Assembly (NCBI RefSeq): GCF_900323885.1
Contig: NZ_OOHJ01000006.1
Location: forward strand, 806,001 to 870,000
Length of the DNA: 64,000 bases
Source: [Actinomadura] parvosata subsp. kistnae
GTDB taxonomy: Bacteria; Actinomycetota; Actinomycetes; Streptosporangiales; Streptosporangiaceae
Direction: 5' to 3'
The position numbers and the translations under genes were made by a program. The notes below the pieces were generated by a model. The model was not told where the DNA came from and did no database searches. It saw only the letters and a program-made list of their open reading frames with translations. Shown piece by piece: positions 32,632 to 40,373 of this stretch (the first letter of the stretch is position 1; the number at the start of each line of letters is the position of its first letter).

Positions 32632-32960
32632 ATCGCACCATCCGCGAGGCCGGGCCGCCTGATCGGCAGGGTGCCGATCTTGGTGTGTGCCTTGGCGAGC
32701 GCCTGACGCGCCTGCTCGGCACCGTCCGCCGTGAGCCGGTAGTAGCGACGGCGGGGGCGGCCCTCCTCGCTCGGGTCGATGTCCTCGAACCTCGACTGCA
32801 GCCAGCCGATGCCTTCAAATCTGGCAAGGATGGGATGGATCGTGCCACTCGGCAGCCCGGCGGCGTCACAGATCTCCAGCCCGTACATCTCCCGTGTGGG
32901 GCTCTCCAGAAGAGCGCGGAGCACGAGCTGGGTCGACAATGTCATGCGCGGACCACCCAT
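32628..32960 (-). CDS. PadR family transcriptional regulator
   Basis: A 110-residue winged-helix PadR protein of the short (class 2) type: LSTQLVLRALLESPTREMYGLEICDAAGLPSGTIHPILARFEGIGWLQSRFEDIDPSEEGRPRRRYYRLTADG. The wing is in RPRRRYYRLT, and there is no large effector domain. ATG 32960 or the internal ATG at 32945 could be the start. It overlaps the downstream membrane gene (ATGA) and has a perfect 23-bp palindrome upstream, so it likely represses its own operon. It typically responds to phenolics or membrane stress in the family; the ligand here is unknown. Confidence 0.92.
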   Translation of the reverse strand: MGGPRMTLSTQLVLRALLESPTREMYGLEICDAAGLPSGTIHPILARFEGIGWLQSRFEDIDPSEEGRPRRRYYRLTADGAEQARQALAKAHTKIGTLPIRRPGLADGAM

Positions 32961-32967
32961 GCTCTAA

Positions 32968-32990
32968 CTCTACCTAGGGGCTAGGTAGAG
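32968..32990. promoter_or_regulatory. PadR operator, perfect 23-bp inverted repeat
   Basis: Arms CTCTACCTAG (32968-32977) and CTAGGTAGAG (32981-32990) are perfectly paired around GGG, starting 8 bp upstream of the PadR start codon. Such CTA-rich palindromes are typical PadR operators. Confidence 0.85.
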
Positions 32991-33065
32991 AACAAGCATC
33001 TACGCCGCCTCGGCGGCCATCCGCCGCCGGCCCCGCCTCGTACGACTCCGCCACGCCCGCCACCG

Positions 33066-33330
33066 ACTTGCTGATGGCCGCATCGTGTGGCGGGTATGGA
33101 CCGGTGTGCCCTGGCGGGATGTGCCCGGGCCAGGACAGCGACACCCGGCGACTGCCGGTGCTGCTGAACCGTATCCGCATACCCTGGCCGGGCCGCGTCG
33201 GCCGGCCACGCACGCGGCTGCACAGCCTGACCGGCGACAAGGCCTGCGGCTCGGCCGCCAACCGCACGCTGCTGCGCCGCCGCAACCAGAGCGAACGCCT
33301 GATGAACCGGCGCAAGCAGTACCGCGCCAT
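33066..33330 (+). mobile_element. Remnant of an IS5-type transposase
   Basis: Two out-of-frame pieces resemble an IS5-family DDE transposase: an N-terminal GRIVWRVWTGVPWRDVPG (the usual W...TGxPWRDLP segment) and, after a deletion, LPVLLNRIRIPWPGRVGRPRT followed by a DKACGSAANRTLLRRRN block (the LLDxIRVPRxGxGRPRTRP...DKAYSSRANR segment). The catalytic middle and C-terminus are missing. No terminal inverted repeats were seen. It is a dead fragment between the PadR operon and the CDF gene, in a gene-loss zone that also contains the phosphatase remnant. Confidence 0.75.
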
Positions 33331-33364
33331 GGCCACCAGTACCCCTGATCCAGGGGAACACACC

Positions 33365-34051
33365 CTAGCAGCACCCGTCGGCGCAGCCCTGCTCACGCGC
33401 AGGCGCGCCCTCGCCGGCGAGCGGGGGCGGGCAGCAGGTGTCGCCGCGCCAGGCTTCGCGGCCTTCCTTGACGGCGACGGCGGCGATGACGAGGGCGGCG
33501 ATCGGGTCGGCCCAGGACCAGCCGAACAGGCTGTTGAGCGCCAGGCCGGCGAGGAGCACCCCGGACAGGTACGTGCACAGCAGCGTCTGCTTGGAGTCGG
33601 CGACGGCCGAGGCGGAGCCGAGCTCGCTGCCGGCGCGGCGTTGCGCGTGCGACAGGAACGGCATGACGACCAGGCTGAGGGCGGCCAGGATCAGGCCGGG
33701 GGTGGAGTGCTCGGCCTCGCCGGCGCCGAGCAATGCGCGCACGGCGTCGAAGGTGACGTAGGCGGCCAGCGCGAAGAACGAGATCGCGATGACGTGCAGC
33801 GCCATCCGCTCCCGCCGTTCGTGGTCGTGGGCGGAGAACTGCCAGGCCACCGCGGCGGCCGAGGCCACCTCCACGACCGAGTCGAGGCCGAAGCCGATCA
33901 GCGCGGCCGAGGAGGCGAGGGTGCCGGCGGTGATGGCGACGGCCGCCTCGATCACGTTGTAGGTGATGGTCGCCGCGACCAGCAGCCGGATGCGGCGCCG
34001 CAACGCCGTGCGCCGGGCGGGGCCGGGAGCGGGCAGGTCGATCGCGCTCAC
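33365..34051 (-). CDS. CDF-type cation (metal) exporter
   Basis: A 228-residue cation diffusion facilitator. RRIRLLVAATITYNVIEAAVAITAGTLASSAALIGFGLDSVVEVASAAAVAWQF is the first half, with the metal-site Asp/Glu in GFGLDSVVEVAS; the equivalent pair on helix 5 is in VADSKQTLLCTYLSG. The C-terminal cytoplasmic domain of usual CDFs is replaced by a short cysteine-rich tail (CCPPPLAGEG, CADGCC). It overlaps the ArsR gene by 4 bp, so the two form a metal-responsive operon exporting Zn, Cd or Co; the CmtR-like partner favours Cd/Pb. Confidence 0.88.
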   Translation of the reverse strand: MSAIDLPAPGPARRTALRRRIRLLVAATITYNVIEAAVAITAGTLASSAALIGFGLDSVVEVASAAAVAWQFSAHDHERRERMALHVIAISFFALAAYVTFDAVRALLGAGEAEHSTPGLILAALSLVVMPFLSHAQRRAGSELGSASAVADSKQTLLCTYLSGVLLAGLALNSLFGWSWADPIAALVIAAVAVKEGREAWRGDTCCPPPLAGEGAPAREQGCADGCC

Positions 34052-34431
34052 CTCGCCCCACCTCGCCCGGCGTCCGGGTGAGGGGCGGGGCAGAGCGTGA
34101 CCGCGTGGCCGGTGGCGACCAGCAACTGCTCGGCGGAGGCGAGCAGGTCCATCAGCTCGGGCCGGGTCAGGCTGTAGAAGGACTGGCGGCCCTCGGCGCG
34201 GTAGTCGACCAGGCCGCAGTCGCGCAGGCAGGCCAGGTGCTTGGAGACGGTGGACTGGGCCAGGCCGAGCTCGGCCACGAGGTCTACGACGCGAGCCTCG
34301 CCGCGGGCCAGGCGTTGCACGATGCGCAGCCGGTTCTCATCGGCCAGGGAGTGGAAGAGCGCGGCCGCCGGGGGGACGCCGGCGGCGATGTCCGCGCTGA
34401 CACAGGGCCCCGCATCGCTATCAATCGCCAT
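34048..34431 (-). CDS. ArsR/SmtB family metal-sensing regulator, CmtR-like
   Basis: A 127-residue regulator from ATG 34431. The winged helix LADENRLRIVQRLARGEARVVDLVAELGLAQSTVSKHLACLRDCGLVDY contains the Cys68-x3-Cys72 pair, and Cys114 sits in the tail VTLCPAP. This is the CmtR pattern (two Cys in the recognition helix plus one distal Cys) that binds Cd/Pb. The upstream frame remains open but the start is set inside a perfect 16-bp palindrome; no Shine-Dalgarno sequence is visible, so the mRNA may be leaderless. It represses the CDF operon. Confidence 0.88.
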   Translation of the reverse strand: MAIDSDAGPCVSADIAAGVPPAAALFHSLADENRLRIVQRLARGEARVVDLVAELGLAQSTVSKHLACLRDCGLVDYRAEGRQSFYSLTRPELMDLLASAEQLLVATGHAVTLCPAPHPDAGRGGAR

Positions 34432-34439
34432 ATGGCGAT
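34424..34439. promoter_or_regulatory. ArsR/CmtR operator over the start codon
   Basis: ATCGCCATATGGCGAT is a perfect 16-bp palindrome with the ATG start codon (minus strand) inside its centre. This is expected for an ArsR-type site that blocks a leaderless promoter. Confidence 0.75.
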
Positions 34440-34570
34440 GATATCCCGTTCTGGGCATCTCATGGCAAGGAGCGGCCCAGAGCTTGAGGCGGGCTCCAGG
34501 CGCGCTCCTGGTGCGCATCCGGGTGCGCTCCTGGTGCAAACCCCGTGACCGGTGCGGGTTCGGGGTCGCT

Positions 34571-35749
34571 TCAGCCGAGCAGGGCCGACGGGTCGCGTTC
34601 CGGTGGGCCGGCGGGCCACCACTCGTCCCCGCGCTGCCGGAACGGGTACCAGCGTCCGTCGCGGCTGTAGCGCAGTTGCAGCGGGCCGAGGGTCCAGCGG
34701 TTGCGCCACACCTCCGGGCGCGGCGGGCGTTCGCCCTCCCAGCCGGACTCCAGCAGCGCCTGAGCCCTGGCCAGCTCGTGCCGGGGCGGGGTCCAGGCGT
34801 GCTCCAGGACGTCGAGGCCGTCGGCGCCGCCGTAGCGCCACGCCTGGACGGCGGCGCCGAGCCCGAGCTCAGGCCGCGCTTCCGGCCTGGCGTCCGGGTC
34901 GTCGTCCGATACCGCGTTCGGGCCGGTGGCCGGTATGAGGGCCGGGCCGTGTTCGGCGAGGAGGCGGACGTGGTCCTGGTGCTCGGTCAGCTCGGGCAGG
35001 CGGCCGTGCCGGAGCAGGTCGCGGGCCCGGCCGGCGGCGGAGGCGGCCAGGAGCGCGAGGGCGGTCACGTCCACGCCCGGGCCGGGCTCCAGGGCGGGCG
35101 GGGTGTAGGCGACGTCGTACGGCGGCGGCTCCGGCAGCGGCGGCACCCCCGCCGCGTACGCCAGTGCCGCCGGCACCCCCGACGGCTCCTGGACGGGCGC
35201 CTCGCGCTCCTGCAACGCCTCGATCAGGTCGCGCTCGCCGCGCCCGCGCATCAGCAGCAGCACGAACGGGTCCGCGTCCAGCAGCCACGACACCTGGTAG
35301 CACAGGGCGGCGGCGTGCTTGCAGGGATGGCCCCAGTCGGGGCAGGAGCATTCGGGCTCGAGGTCGCCGACGGCCGGCAGCAGCGGCACGGCGGCGTCCT
35401 CCGCCGCCTCGACGAGGTCGTGCGGCATGTCGCGGTCGAGCAGCGCGGCGATGTGCCCGGCCTTGGCGGCGACCTGGTCGAGGAAGCGTTCCCAGGCCGC
35501 GTCGGTGAGCTGCTCGACGCGGACGACGACGTCGTACTCGCTTTCGGCGACGGCGGCGATCCTGCCGGGGCTGACGGTGATGGGGCCGAGCCGGCCCTGT
35601 TTGGCGTACGCGCGGCCGTTGCGCAGCAGGGTGTGGTCCAGGGAGGTGTCCTCCATGGCCTGGATCCAGGCGCGTCCCCACCAGGAGGTGGCGAAGCGGG
35701 CGCCGGCGCGTTGCGGGGGGAAGGCGGCGAAGCCGCGGGCGTCGGTCAT
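34571..35749 (-). CDS. SWIM zinc-finger domain protein
   Basis: A 392-residue protein with the SWIM motif CSCPDWGHPCKH near residue 133 (CxCx-n-CxH), preceded by a RVEQLTDAAWERFLDQVAAKAGHIAALLDRDMP region of the same family. N-terminal ARFATSWWGRAWIQAMED is typical of SWIM proteins paired with SNF2 helicases. The C-terminal half is acidic and Pro-rich, with a final WRNRWTLGPLQLRYSRDGRWYPFR block. It lies 16 bp downstream of the helicase gene on the same strand, so the two act together, probably at DNA or in protein complexes. The exact role is unknown. Confidence 0.9.
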   Translation of the reverse strand: MTDARGFAAFPPQRAGARFATSWWGRAWIQAMEDTSLDHTLLRNGRAYAKQGRLGPITVSPGRIAAVAESEYDVVVRVEQLTDAAWERFLDQVAAKAGHIAALLDRDMPHDLVEAAEDAAVPLLPAVGDLEPECSCPDWGHPCKHAAALCYQVSWLLDADPFVLLLMRGRGERDLIEALQEREAPVQEPSGVPAALAYAAGVPPLPEPPPYDVAYTPPALEPGPGVDVTALALLAASAAGRARDLLRHGRLPELTEHQDHVRLLAEHGPALIPATGPNAVSDDDPDARPEARPELGLGAAVQAWRYGGADGLDVLEHAWTPPRHELARAQALLESGWEGERPPRPEVWRNRWTLGPLQLRYSRDGRWYPFRQRGDEWWPAGPPERDPSALLG

Positions 35750-35765
35750 GCGGGCTCCCAGGGGG

Positions 35766-38150
35766 TCAGCGGAGCTCGACCAGGGCGGCGAGTTCGGTGT
35801 CGGTCAGCTCGGTGAAGGCGGCCTCGCCGGAGGCCAGCACGGCCTCGGCGAGCGAGCGCTTGGCGGTCAGCATCTGGGCGATGCGGTCCTCGATCGTGCC
35901 TTCGGCGATGAGGCGGTGCACCTGGACGGGCCTGGTCTGGCCGATGCGGTAGGCGCGGTCGGTGGCCTGGTCCTCCACGGCGGGGTTCCACCAGCGGTCG
36001 TAGTGGATGACGTGGTCGGCGCGGGTGAGGTTCAGGCCGGTGCCGGCGGCCTTGAGGGAGAGCAGGAACACCGGGGCCTCGCCGTCCTGGAAGCGCCGGA
36101 CCATCTCCTCGCGGCGGGCGACGGGGGTGCCGCCGTGCAGGAGCTGGGTGGGCACGCCGCGGCCGGACAGGTGGCGTTCCAGCAGGCGGGCCATGGCGAC
36201 GTACTGGGTGAAGACCAGCACGGCGCCGTCCTCGGCGACGATGGTGTCGACGAGCTCGTCCAGCAGCTCCAGCTTGCCGGAGCGGCCGGGCAGGCGCGGG
36301 CTCGCCTCGTGCAGGTACTGGGCGGGGTGGTTGCAGATCTGCTTGAGCCCGGTGAGGAGCTTGACGATGAGGCCGCGCCTGGCCATGCCCTTGGCGTCGG
36401 CGATCTGGGCCATGATCTCGCGCACGACGGCCTCGTACAGGCTGGCCTGCTCGGTGGTGAGCGGCACCGGCCGGTCGGTCTCGGTCTTGGGCGGCAGCTC
36501 GGGCGCGATGCCGGGGTCGCTCTTGCGGCGGCGCAGCAGGAACGGCCCCACCAGCCGGGACAGCCGCTCGGCCGTGCCGGTGTCGCCGGACTCGACGGGC
36601 TTGGCCCATCGCGCCCTGAACCTGGTGAGCGGGCCGAGCAGGCCCGGCGTCGTCCAGTCAAGGATGGCCCACAGCTCCGACAGGTTGTTCTCCACGGGGG
36701 TGCCGGTCAGAGCGACGCGCGCGGCGGCGGGGATCTCGCGCAGGGCCTTGGCGGTGCCGGAGGCGGGGTTCTTGACGTGCTGGGCCTCGTCGGCGACGAC
36801 CAGGCCCCAGGGGTGGGCGGCCAGCAGGGGCGCGTCCAGGCGCATGGTGGCGTACGTCGTCAGCACGAAACCCTCGTCCGGCAGGCTGCGGTTGGCGCCG
36901 TGGTAGCGGCGGACGGGCACGCCCGGCGCGAACCGGGTGATCTCGCGCTCCCAGTTGCCCAGCAGCGAGGCGGGGCAGACCACGAGCGTAGGACCTGGGG
37001 CTTCGGCGGCTCCGGTGGTGCGGGTGGCTTCGGCGGTGCGGTGCAGGTGCAGGGCGATGAGGGTGATCGTCTTGCCCAGGCCCATGTCGTCGGCCAGGCA
37101 GGCGCCCAGCCCGAGCGAGGTCATCCTGACCAGCCAGCGCAGCCCGGCGAGCTGGTAGTCGCGCAGCGTGGCGGCCAGCCCCGGCGGCGGGCCGGCGTCG
37201 GCGGGCTCGGCCAAACGCCGGCGCAGCTCGTCCAGCCAGGCGGTGGGCTCGACGGGCACCTGCTCGCCCTCGACCTCGACCGTCCCGGTCAGGGCGGCGC
37301 CGAGCGCTTCGATGCCGGTCAGCGGCTTGAGGTCGCGCTGGCGGGCCTTGCGGGCCAGGTCGGGGTCGATGAGCACCCACTGGTCGCGCAGCCGGACGAC
37401 GGGGCGGTGCGACTCGGCCAGCCGGTCCATCTCGGCGGCGGTCAGGCGCTCGCCGCCGAGGGCGAGCTGCCAGTTGAAGCTGGTCATGTGGTGCCCGCCG
37501 AGGAAGGACGGCAGGTCGGAGGGTGCGGCGTCGCGGTCGCCGACGACGGCGCGGGCGCTGAGGCCGCGGACGAGCGACTTGGGCCAGTGCACGTCCACGC
37601 CGGCGGCGGCCAGCCGGTCGGCGGCTCCGGCGAGCAGGTCCCCGATGTCGCCGTCGGACAGGGTGAGCTCGTCGGGGACGGCGCTGTCCAGGAGGCGTTC
37701 GAGGCGGGGCCAGGCGCGGGCGGCGCGGCGTACGGCGAGGGTGGCCTCGATCCTGGCGCGGGCGCCGAAGCCGGGGTCGCGGCCGTGCCACAGGTCGGCG
37801 GCGTCCACCACGAGGGACGGGTCGGCCAGGCTGTGGAGCTGGACGACGGCGCGGAACTCGGCGGCCCCCTGGCCGGTCGCTTCGTCGGGCAGGTGGTCGG
37901 CTTCGACGCGCAACGACAGCCGGACGCCGGCGTCCAGCCCGGCGGAGCTCTCCTCGGCCCAGCGGCGCAGGTGGGGGACCTTGACGGGCCGGGCGGCGGC
38001 GAAGGCGGTGGTGCCGGTGGCGCGCACGGCGCCGGGTGAGCGGGGCATGGCGTCGGCGACGGCGTCGAGGAAGGCCCGCACGAGCGCTTCGGCGTCCGGC
38101 AACAGCGGGCCCTCGGCCGAGGCCGGCTCGCCGCCGGAAGGGCCGCTCAT
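35766..38150 (-). CDS. SNF2/DEAD-box family helicase
   Basis: A 794-residue SNF2-type ATPase. The N-terminal half (~300 residues) is a bacterial-SNF2-specific region. The motor carries LRDYQLAGLRWLVRM, LADDMGLGKT (Walker A), LVVADEAQHVKNP (DEAQ motif II), ALTGTPVENN (III), and RADHVIHYDRWWNPAVEDQATDRAYRIGQTRPV (VI). It remodels nucleoprotein or translocates on DNA using ATP. An ATGA overlap with the upstream small gene and a 16-bp gap to the SWIM gene define a three-gene operon. The missing N-terminus of homologues is encoded by the separate upstream gene. Confidence 0.93.
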   Translation of the reverse strand: MSGPSGGEPASAEGPLLPDAEALVRAFLDAVADAMPRSPGAVRATGTTAFAAARPVKVPHLRRWAEESSAGLDAGVRLSLRVEADHLPDEATGQGAAEFRAVVQLHSLADPSLVVDAADLWHGRDPGFGARARIEATLAVRRAARAWPRLERLLDSAVPDELTLSDGDIGDLLAGAADRLAAAGVDVHWPKSLVRGLSARAVVGDRDAAPSDLPSFLGGHHMTSFNWQLALGGERLTAAEMDRLAESHRPVVRLRDQWVLIDPDLARKARQRDLKPLTGIEALGAALTGTVEVEGEQVPVEPTAWLDELRRRLAEPADAGPPPGLAATLRDYQLAGLRWLVRMTSLGLGACLADDMGLGKTITLIALHLHRTAEATRTTGAAEAPGPTLVVCPASLLGNWEREITRFAPGVPVRRYHGANRSLPDEGFVLTTYATMRLDAPLLAAHPWGLVVADEAQHVKNPASGTAKALREIPAAARVALTGTPVENNLSELWAILDWTTPGLLGPLTRFRARWAKPVESGDTGTAERLSRLVGPFLLRRRKSDPGIAPELPPKTETDRPVPLTTEQASLYEAVVREIMAQIADAKGMARRGLIVKLLTGLKQICNHPAQYLHEASPRLPGRSGKLELLDELVDTIVAEDGAVLVFTQYVAMARLLERHLSGRGVPTQLLHGGTPVARREEMVRRFQDGEAPVFLLSLKAAGTGLNLTRADHVIHYDRWWNPAVEDQATDRAYRIGQTRPVQVHRLIAEGTIEDRIAQMLTAKRSLAEAVLASGEAAFTELTDTELAALVELR

Positions 38151-38566
38151 GGGGAGGGGATGGCACGGGCGGCGGCGGGCATGGCGGCGGCCAGCTCCCG
38201 TACGCGGCGCAGGTCGTCGGCGTCCAGCGGTCCGGCCCGCCACGAGTCGTGCTCGCCGGCCGTCACGCCGGGCAGGATGCGCCCCCGGGTGACGAGCTGG
38301 AGCGCGACGAGCGCGGCGGCGCCCCAGAAGCGGGCGGCGGGGTGGGCGTGCGCGTCCATGCGGGCTCTGGCCAGCGCCGCGACCGCCTGCGCGACGGGCA
38401 CAAGGGTGGCGGGGGCGGAGCGGGTGACGATCCGGCCGTCGAGCTCCTCGGCGACGGTGACCTGACCGTCTCCTTCGGGGTCGAGGAAGGCGATCTGGCC
38501 GGACCTGGGCGGGTCGCCGGGTTGGAAGACTGCGGAGTGCCGGGCCAGATCCGTCGAAGAGCTCAC
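38147..38566 (-). CDS. Helicase N-terminal-like protein (possibly split from the SNF2 gene)
   Basis: A 139-residue protein from GTG 38566. FWGAAALVALQLVTRGRILPG and WRAGPLDADDLRRVRELAAAMP resemble the N-terminal region that precedes the SNF2 core in single-chain actinobacterial homologues. It ends at a TGA overlapping the helicase ATG (ATGA). Adding one C to the CCCC run at the junction would fuse both frames into one ~934-residue protein, so this may be an artificial split or a real fission. A CCGTACA/TGTACGG palindrome lies directly upstream. Confidence 0.65.
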   Translation of the reverse strand: MSSSTDLARHSAVFQPGDPPRSGQIAFLDPEGDGQVTVAEELDGRIVTRSAPATLVPVAQAVAALARARMDAHAHPAARFWGAAALVALQLVTRGRILPGVTAGEHDSWRAGPLDADDLRRVRELAAAMPAAARAIPSP

Positions 38567-38568
38567 GG

Positions 38569-38583
38569 CCGTACAGTGTACGG
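38569..38583. promoter_or_regulatory. Palindrome CCGTACA-N-TGTACGG upstream of the helicase operon
   Basis: A perfect inverted repeat with 7-bp arms around one base starts 3 bp upstream of the GTG at 38566. It is close enough to the start to serve as an operator or part of the promoter. No dedicated regulator is adjacent. Confidence 0.55.
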
Positions 38584-38668
38584 TACGGAGGGGGTGTGGT
38601 TTACCGCAGCGAAGATCGGGCAGCGTCCCCATTCCACACTTTTCCGGATCTTCCATAGCCTTGATCTC

Positions 38669-39286
38669 ATGACTGACTGGCTGATCGGATTGATGGAGAG
38701 CCTGGGTGCCGTGGGGGCGGGGCTGGCCATCGCACTGGAGAACTTGTTCCCGCCCCTGCCGAGCGAGGTGATCCTACCGCTGGCCGGTTTCACGGCGAGC
38801 AAGGGCAACATGGACCTGCTCGACGTGCTGGTGTGCACCACGCTGGGCTCGGTGGTCGGCGCGCTGGCCCTGTACTGGGTCGGAGCGCTGCTCGGCCGCG
38901 AGCGCACGCTGGCCATCGCCTCCAAGCTCCCCCTCGTCAAGATCACCGACATCGAGAAGACCGAGGCGTTCTTCCAGCGTCACGGGCGCAAGACCGTCTT
39001 CTTCGGCCGGATGATCCCCATCTTCCGCAGCCTCATCTCCATCCCGGCCGGCGTGGAGCGCATGCCGCTGCCGATCTTCCTGCTGCTCACCACCGCCGGC
39101 AGCCTCATCTGGAACACCGCGTTCGTGATGGCCGGCTACCTGCTCGGCGACAACTGGCACCTGGTGGAGACCTACGCGGGCATCGGCAGCAAGGTCGTGC
39201 TCGGCCTGGTCGCCCTCGCGGTCGTGGTCTTCGTCGTCGTCCGGCTGACCGAGCGCGCCAAGGGAAGGCATGCGAGCCGTCGTTGA
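38669..39286 (+). CDS. DedA family membrane protein
   Basis: A 205-residue DedA/SNARE-associated protein with about five hydrophobic segments. ENLFPPLPSEVILPLAGFTASKG is the conserved glutamate-proline loop of the family, and FFGRMIPIFRSLISIPAGVERMPL is the second signature with Arg and Pro. ATG 38669 follows a short leader. DedA proteins affect membrane homeostasis, acting as lipid or proton-coupled transporters. It overlaps the histidine kinase by 17 bp, so the two-component system may sense envelope state. Confidence 0.9.
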   Translation: MTDWLIGLMESLGAVGAGLAIALENLFPPLPSEVILPLAGFTASKGNMDLLDVLVCTTLGSVVGALALYWVGALLGRERTLAIASKLPLVKITDIEKTEAFFQRHGRKTVFFGRMIPIFRSLISIPAGVERMPLPIFLLLTTAGSLIWNTAFVMAGYLLGDNWHLVETYAGIGSKVVLGLVALAVVVFVVVRLTERAKGRHASRR

Positions 39287-40373
39287 GGGCCTGCGCGTGG
39301 GCGCCGCCGTGGTCCTGGGCGCACTCAGCGCGCTCGCGGAGCTGGCGTTCCTGCTGCTGACGCTGCCGTTCCTGGGCAATCCGAACGTGCGGGCCGCCGC
39401 CCGGCGGCTGGCCCGGCTGGAGGCCCGCCGCCTGCGCCTTGACCTGTCCGAGCTGGACGCGCTGGGCGAGGGGCGGGGCAGGCGGGCCACCGGTTACCTG
39501 GCCGCGCGGGTGCCGGTCGGGTTGCTGGGCGGCCTGGTGCTGGTGTTGCTGGTGTTCGGGATCGTGACCGGGGTGCGGATCGCGCTGGCCTGGGGGCGGG
39601 GCGAGCCGTTCGACGGCATGCTGCCCTCGGTGCCGATCGTCGCCTACTTCGGGGTGGGCGGGTTCGTGTTGCTGTTCCTGGTGCTGTCGGGGCTGGCCGG
39701 CGCGCACGCGGTGGAGTGCGTGCTGGCCCGGCGGATGCTCGGCCCCGACCCGACCGAGGTGCTGCGGCGCCGGATCGCTGAGCTGGCCGAGAGCCGGGCC
39801 GGGATCGTGGCGGCGGTCGACTCGGAGCGGCGCAGGATCGAGCGTGACCTGCACGACGGGCTGCAGCAGCGGCTGGTGGCGCTGTCGATGCTGATCGGCC
39901 GCTCCCTGCGCGGCCGTACCGAGCTGATGCGCCAGGCGCACCAGGAGGCGCAGCAGGCGCTCGCGGAGCTGCGCGAGGTGGCCTGGCGGGTCTATCCGAG
40001 CGGGCTGGACACGCTCGGGCTGGGCGAGGCGCTGGCGGGGGTCGCGGAACGCTCCAGCGTCCCGGTCAGGGTAGATTGCCGCCTGGAACAGCGGCCGCCG
40101 ATGGCGGTGGAGACGGCGGCGTACTTCGTCGTCTGCGAGGCGGTGACGAACGCGGCCAAGCACGCCGGCGCCACGCTGATCAGGGTCGAGGTGTGGCAGG
40201 AGGAAGCGGCGGTGCACGTACGGGTGCGCGACGACGGCTCGGGCGGCGCGCAGGCCTCGGGAGGCGGCCTGTCGGGCCTGGCCAGGCGGGTGGCGGCGCT
40301 CGACGGCGGCTTCGAGGTGACCAGCCCGGCGGGCGGGCCCACGACGATCACGGCGGTGCTGCCGTGCGGGTGA
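39270..40373 (+). CDS. Sensor histidine kinase (NarL-system type)
   Basis: A 367-residue kinase. Two N-terminal hydrophobic regions (about residues 10-34 and 82-145) form the membrane sensor. The HisKA_3 dimer domain contains His195 in SERRRIERDLHDGLQQRLVALS, and the HATPase has EAVTNAAKHAG (N box) and RDDGSGGAQASGGGLSGLARRVAALDG (G boxes). The gene overlaps the upstream DedA gene and the downstream response regulator, forming a compact operon. The signal is unknown, probably membrane-linked. Confidence 0.92.
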   Translation: MRAVVEGLRVGAAVVLGALSALAELAFLLLTLPFLGNPNVRAAARRLARLEARRLRLDLSELDALGEGRGRRATGYLAARVPVGLLGGLVLVLLVFGIVTGVRIALAWGRGEPFDGMLPSVPIVAYFGVGGFVLLFLVLSGLAGAHAVECVLARRMLGPDPTEVLRRRIAELAESRAGIVAAVDSERRRIERDLHDGLQQRLVALSMLIGRSLRGRTELMRQAHQEAQQALAELREVAWRVYPSGLDTLGLGEALAGVAERSSVPVRVDCRLEQRPPMAVETAAYFVVCEAVTNAAKHAGATLIRVEVWQEEAAVHVRVRDDGSGGAQASGGGLSGLARRVAALDGGFEVTSPAGGPTTITAVLPCG

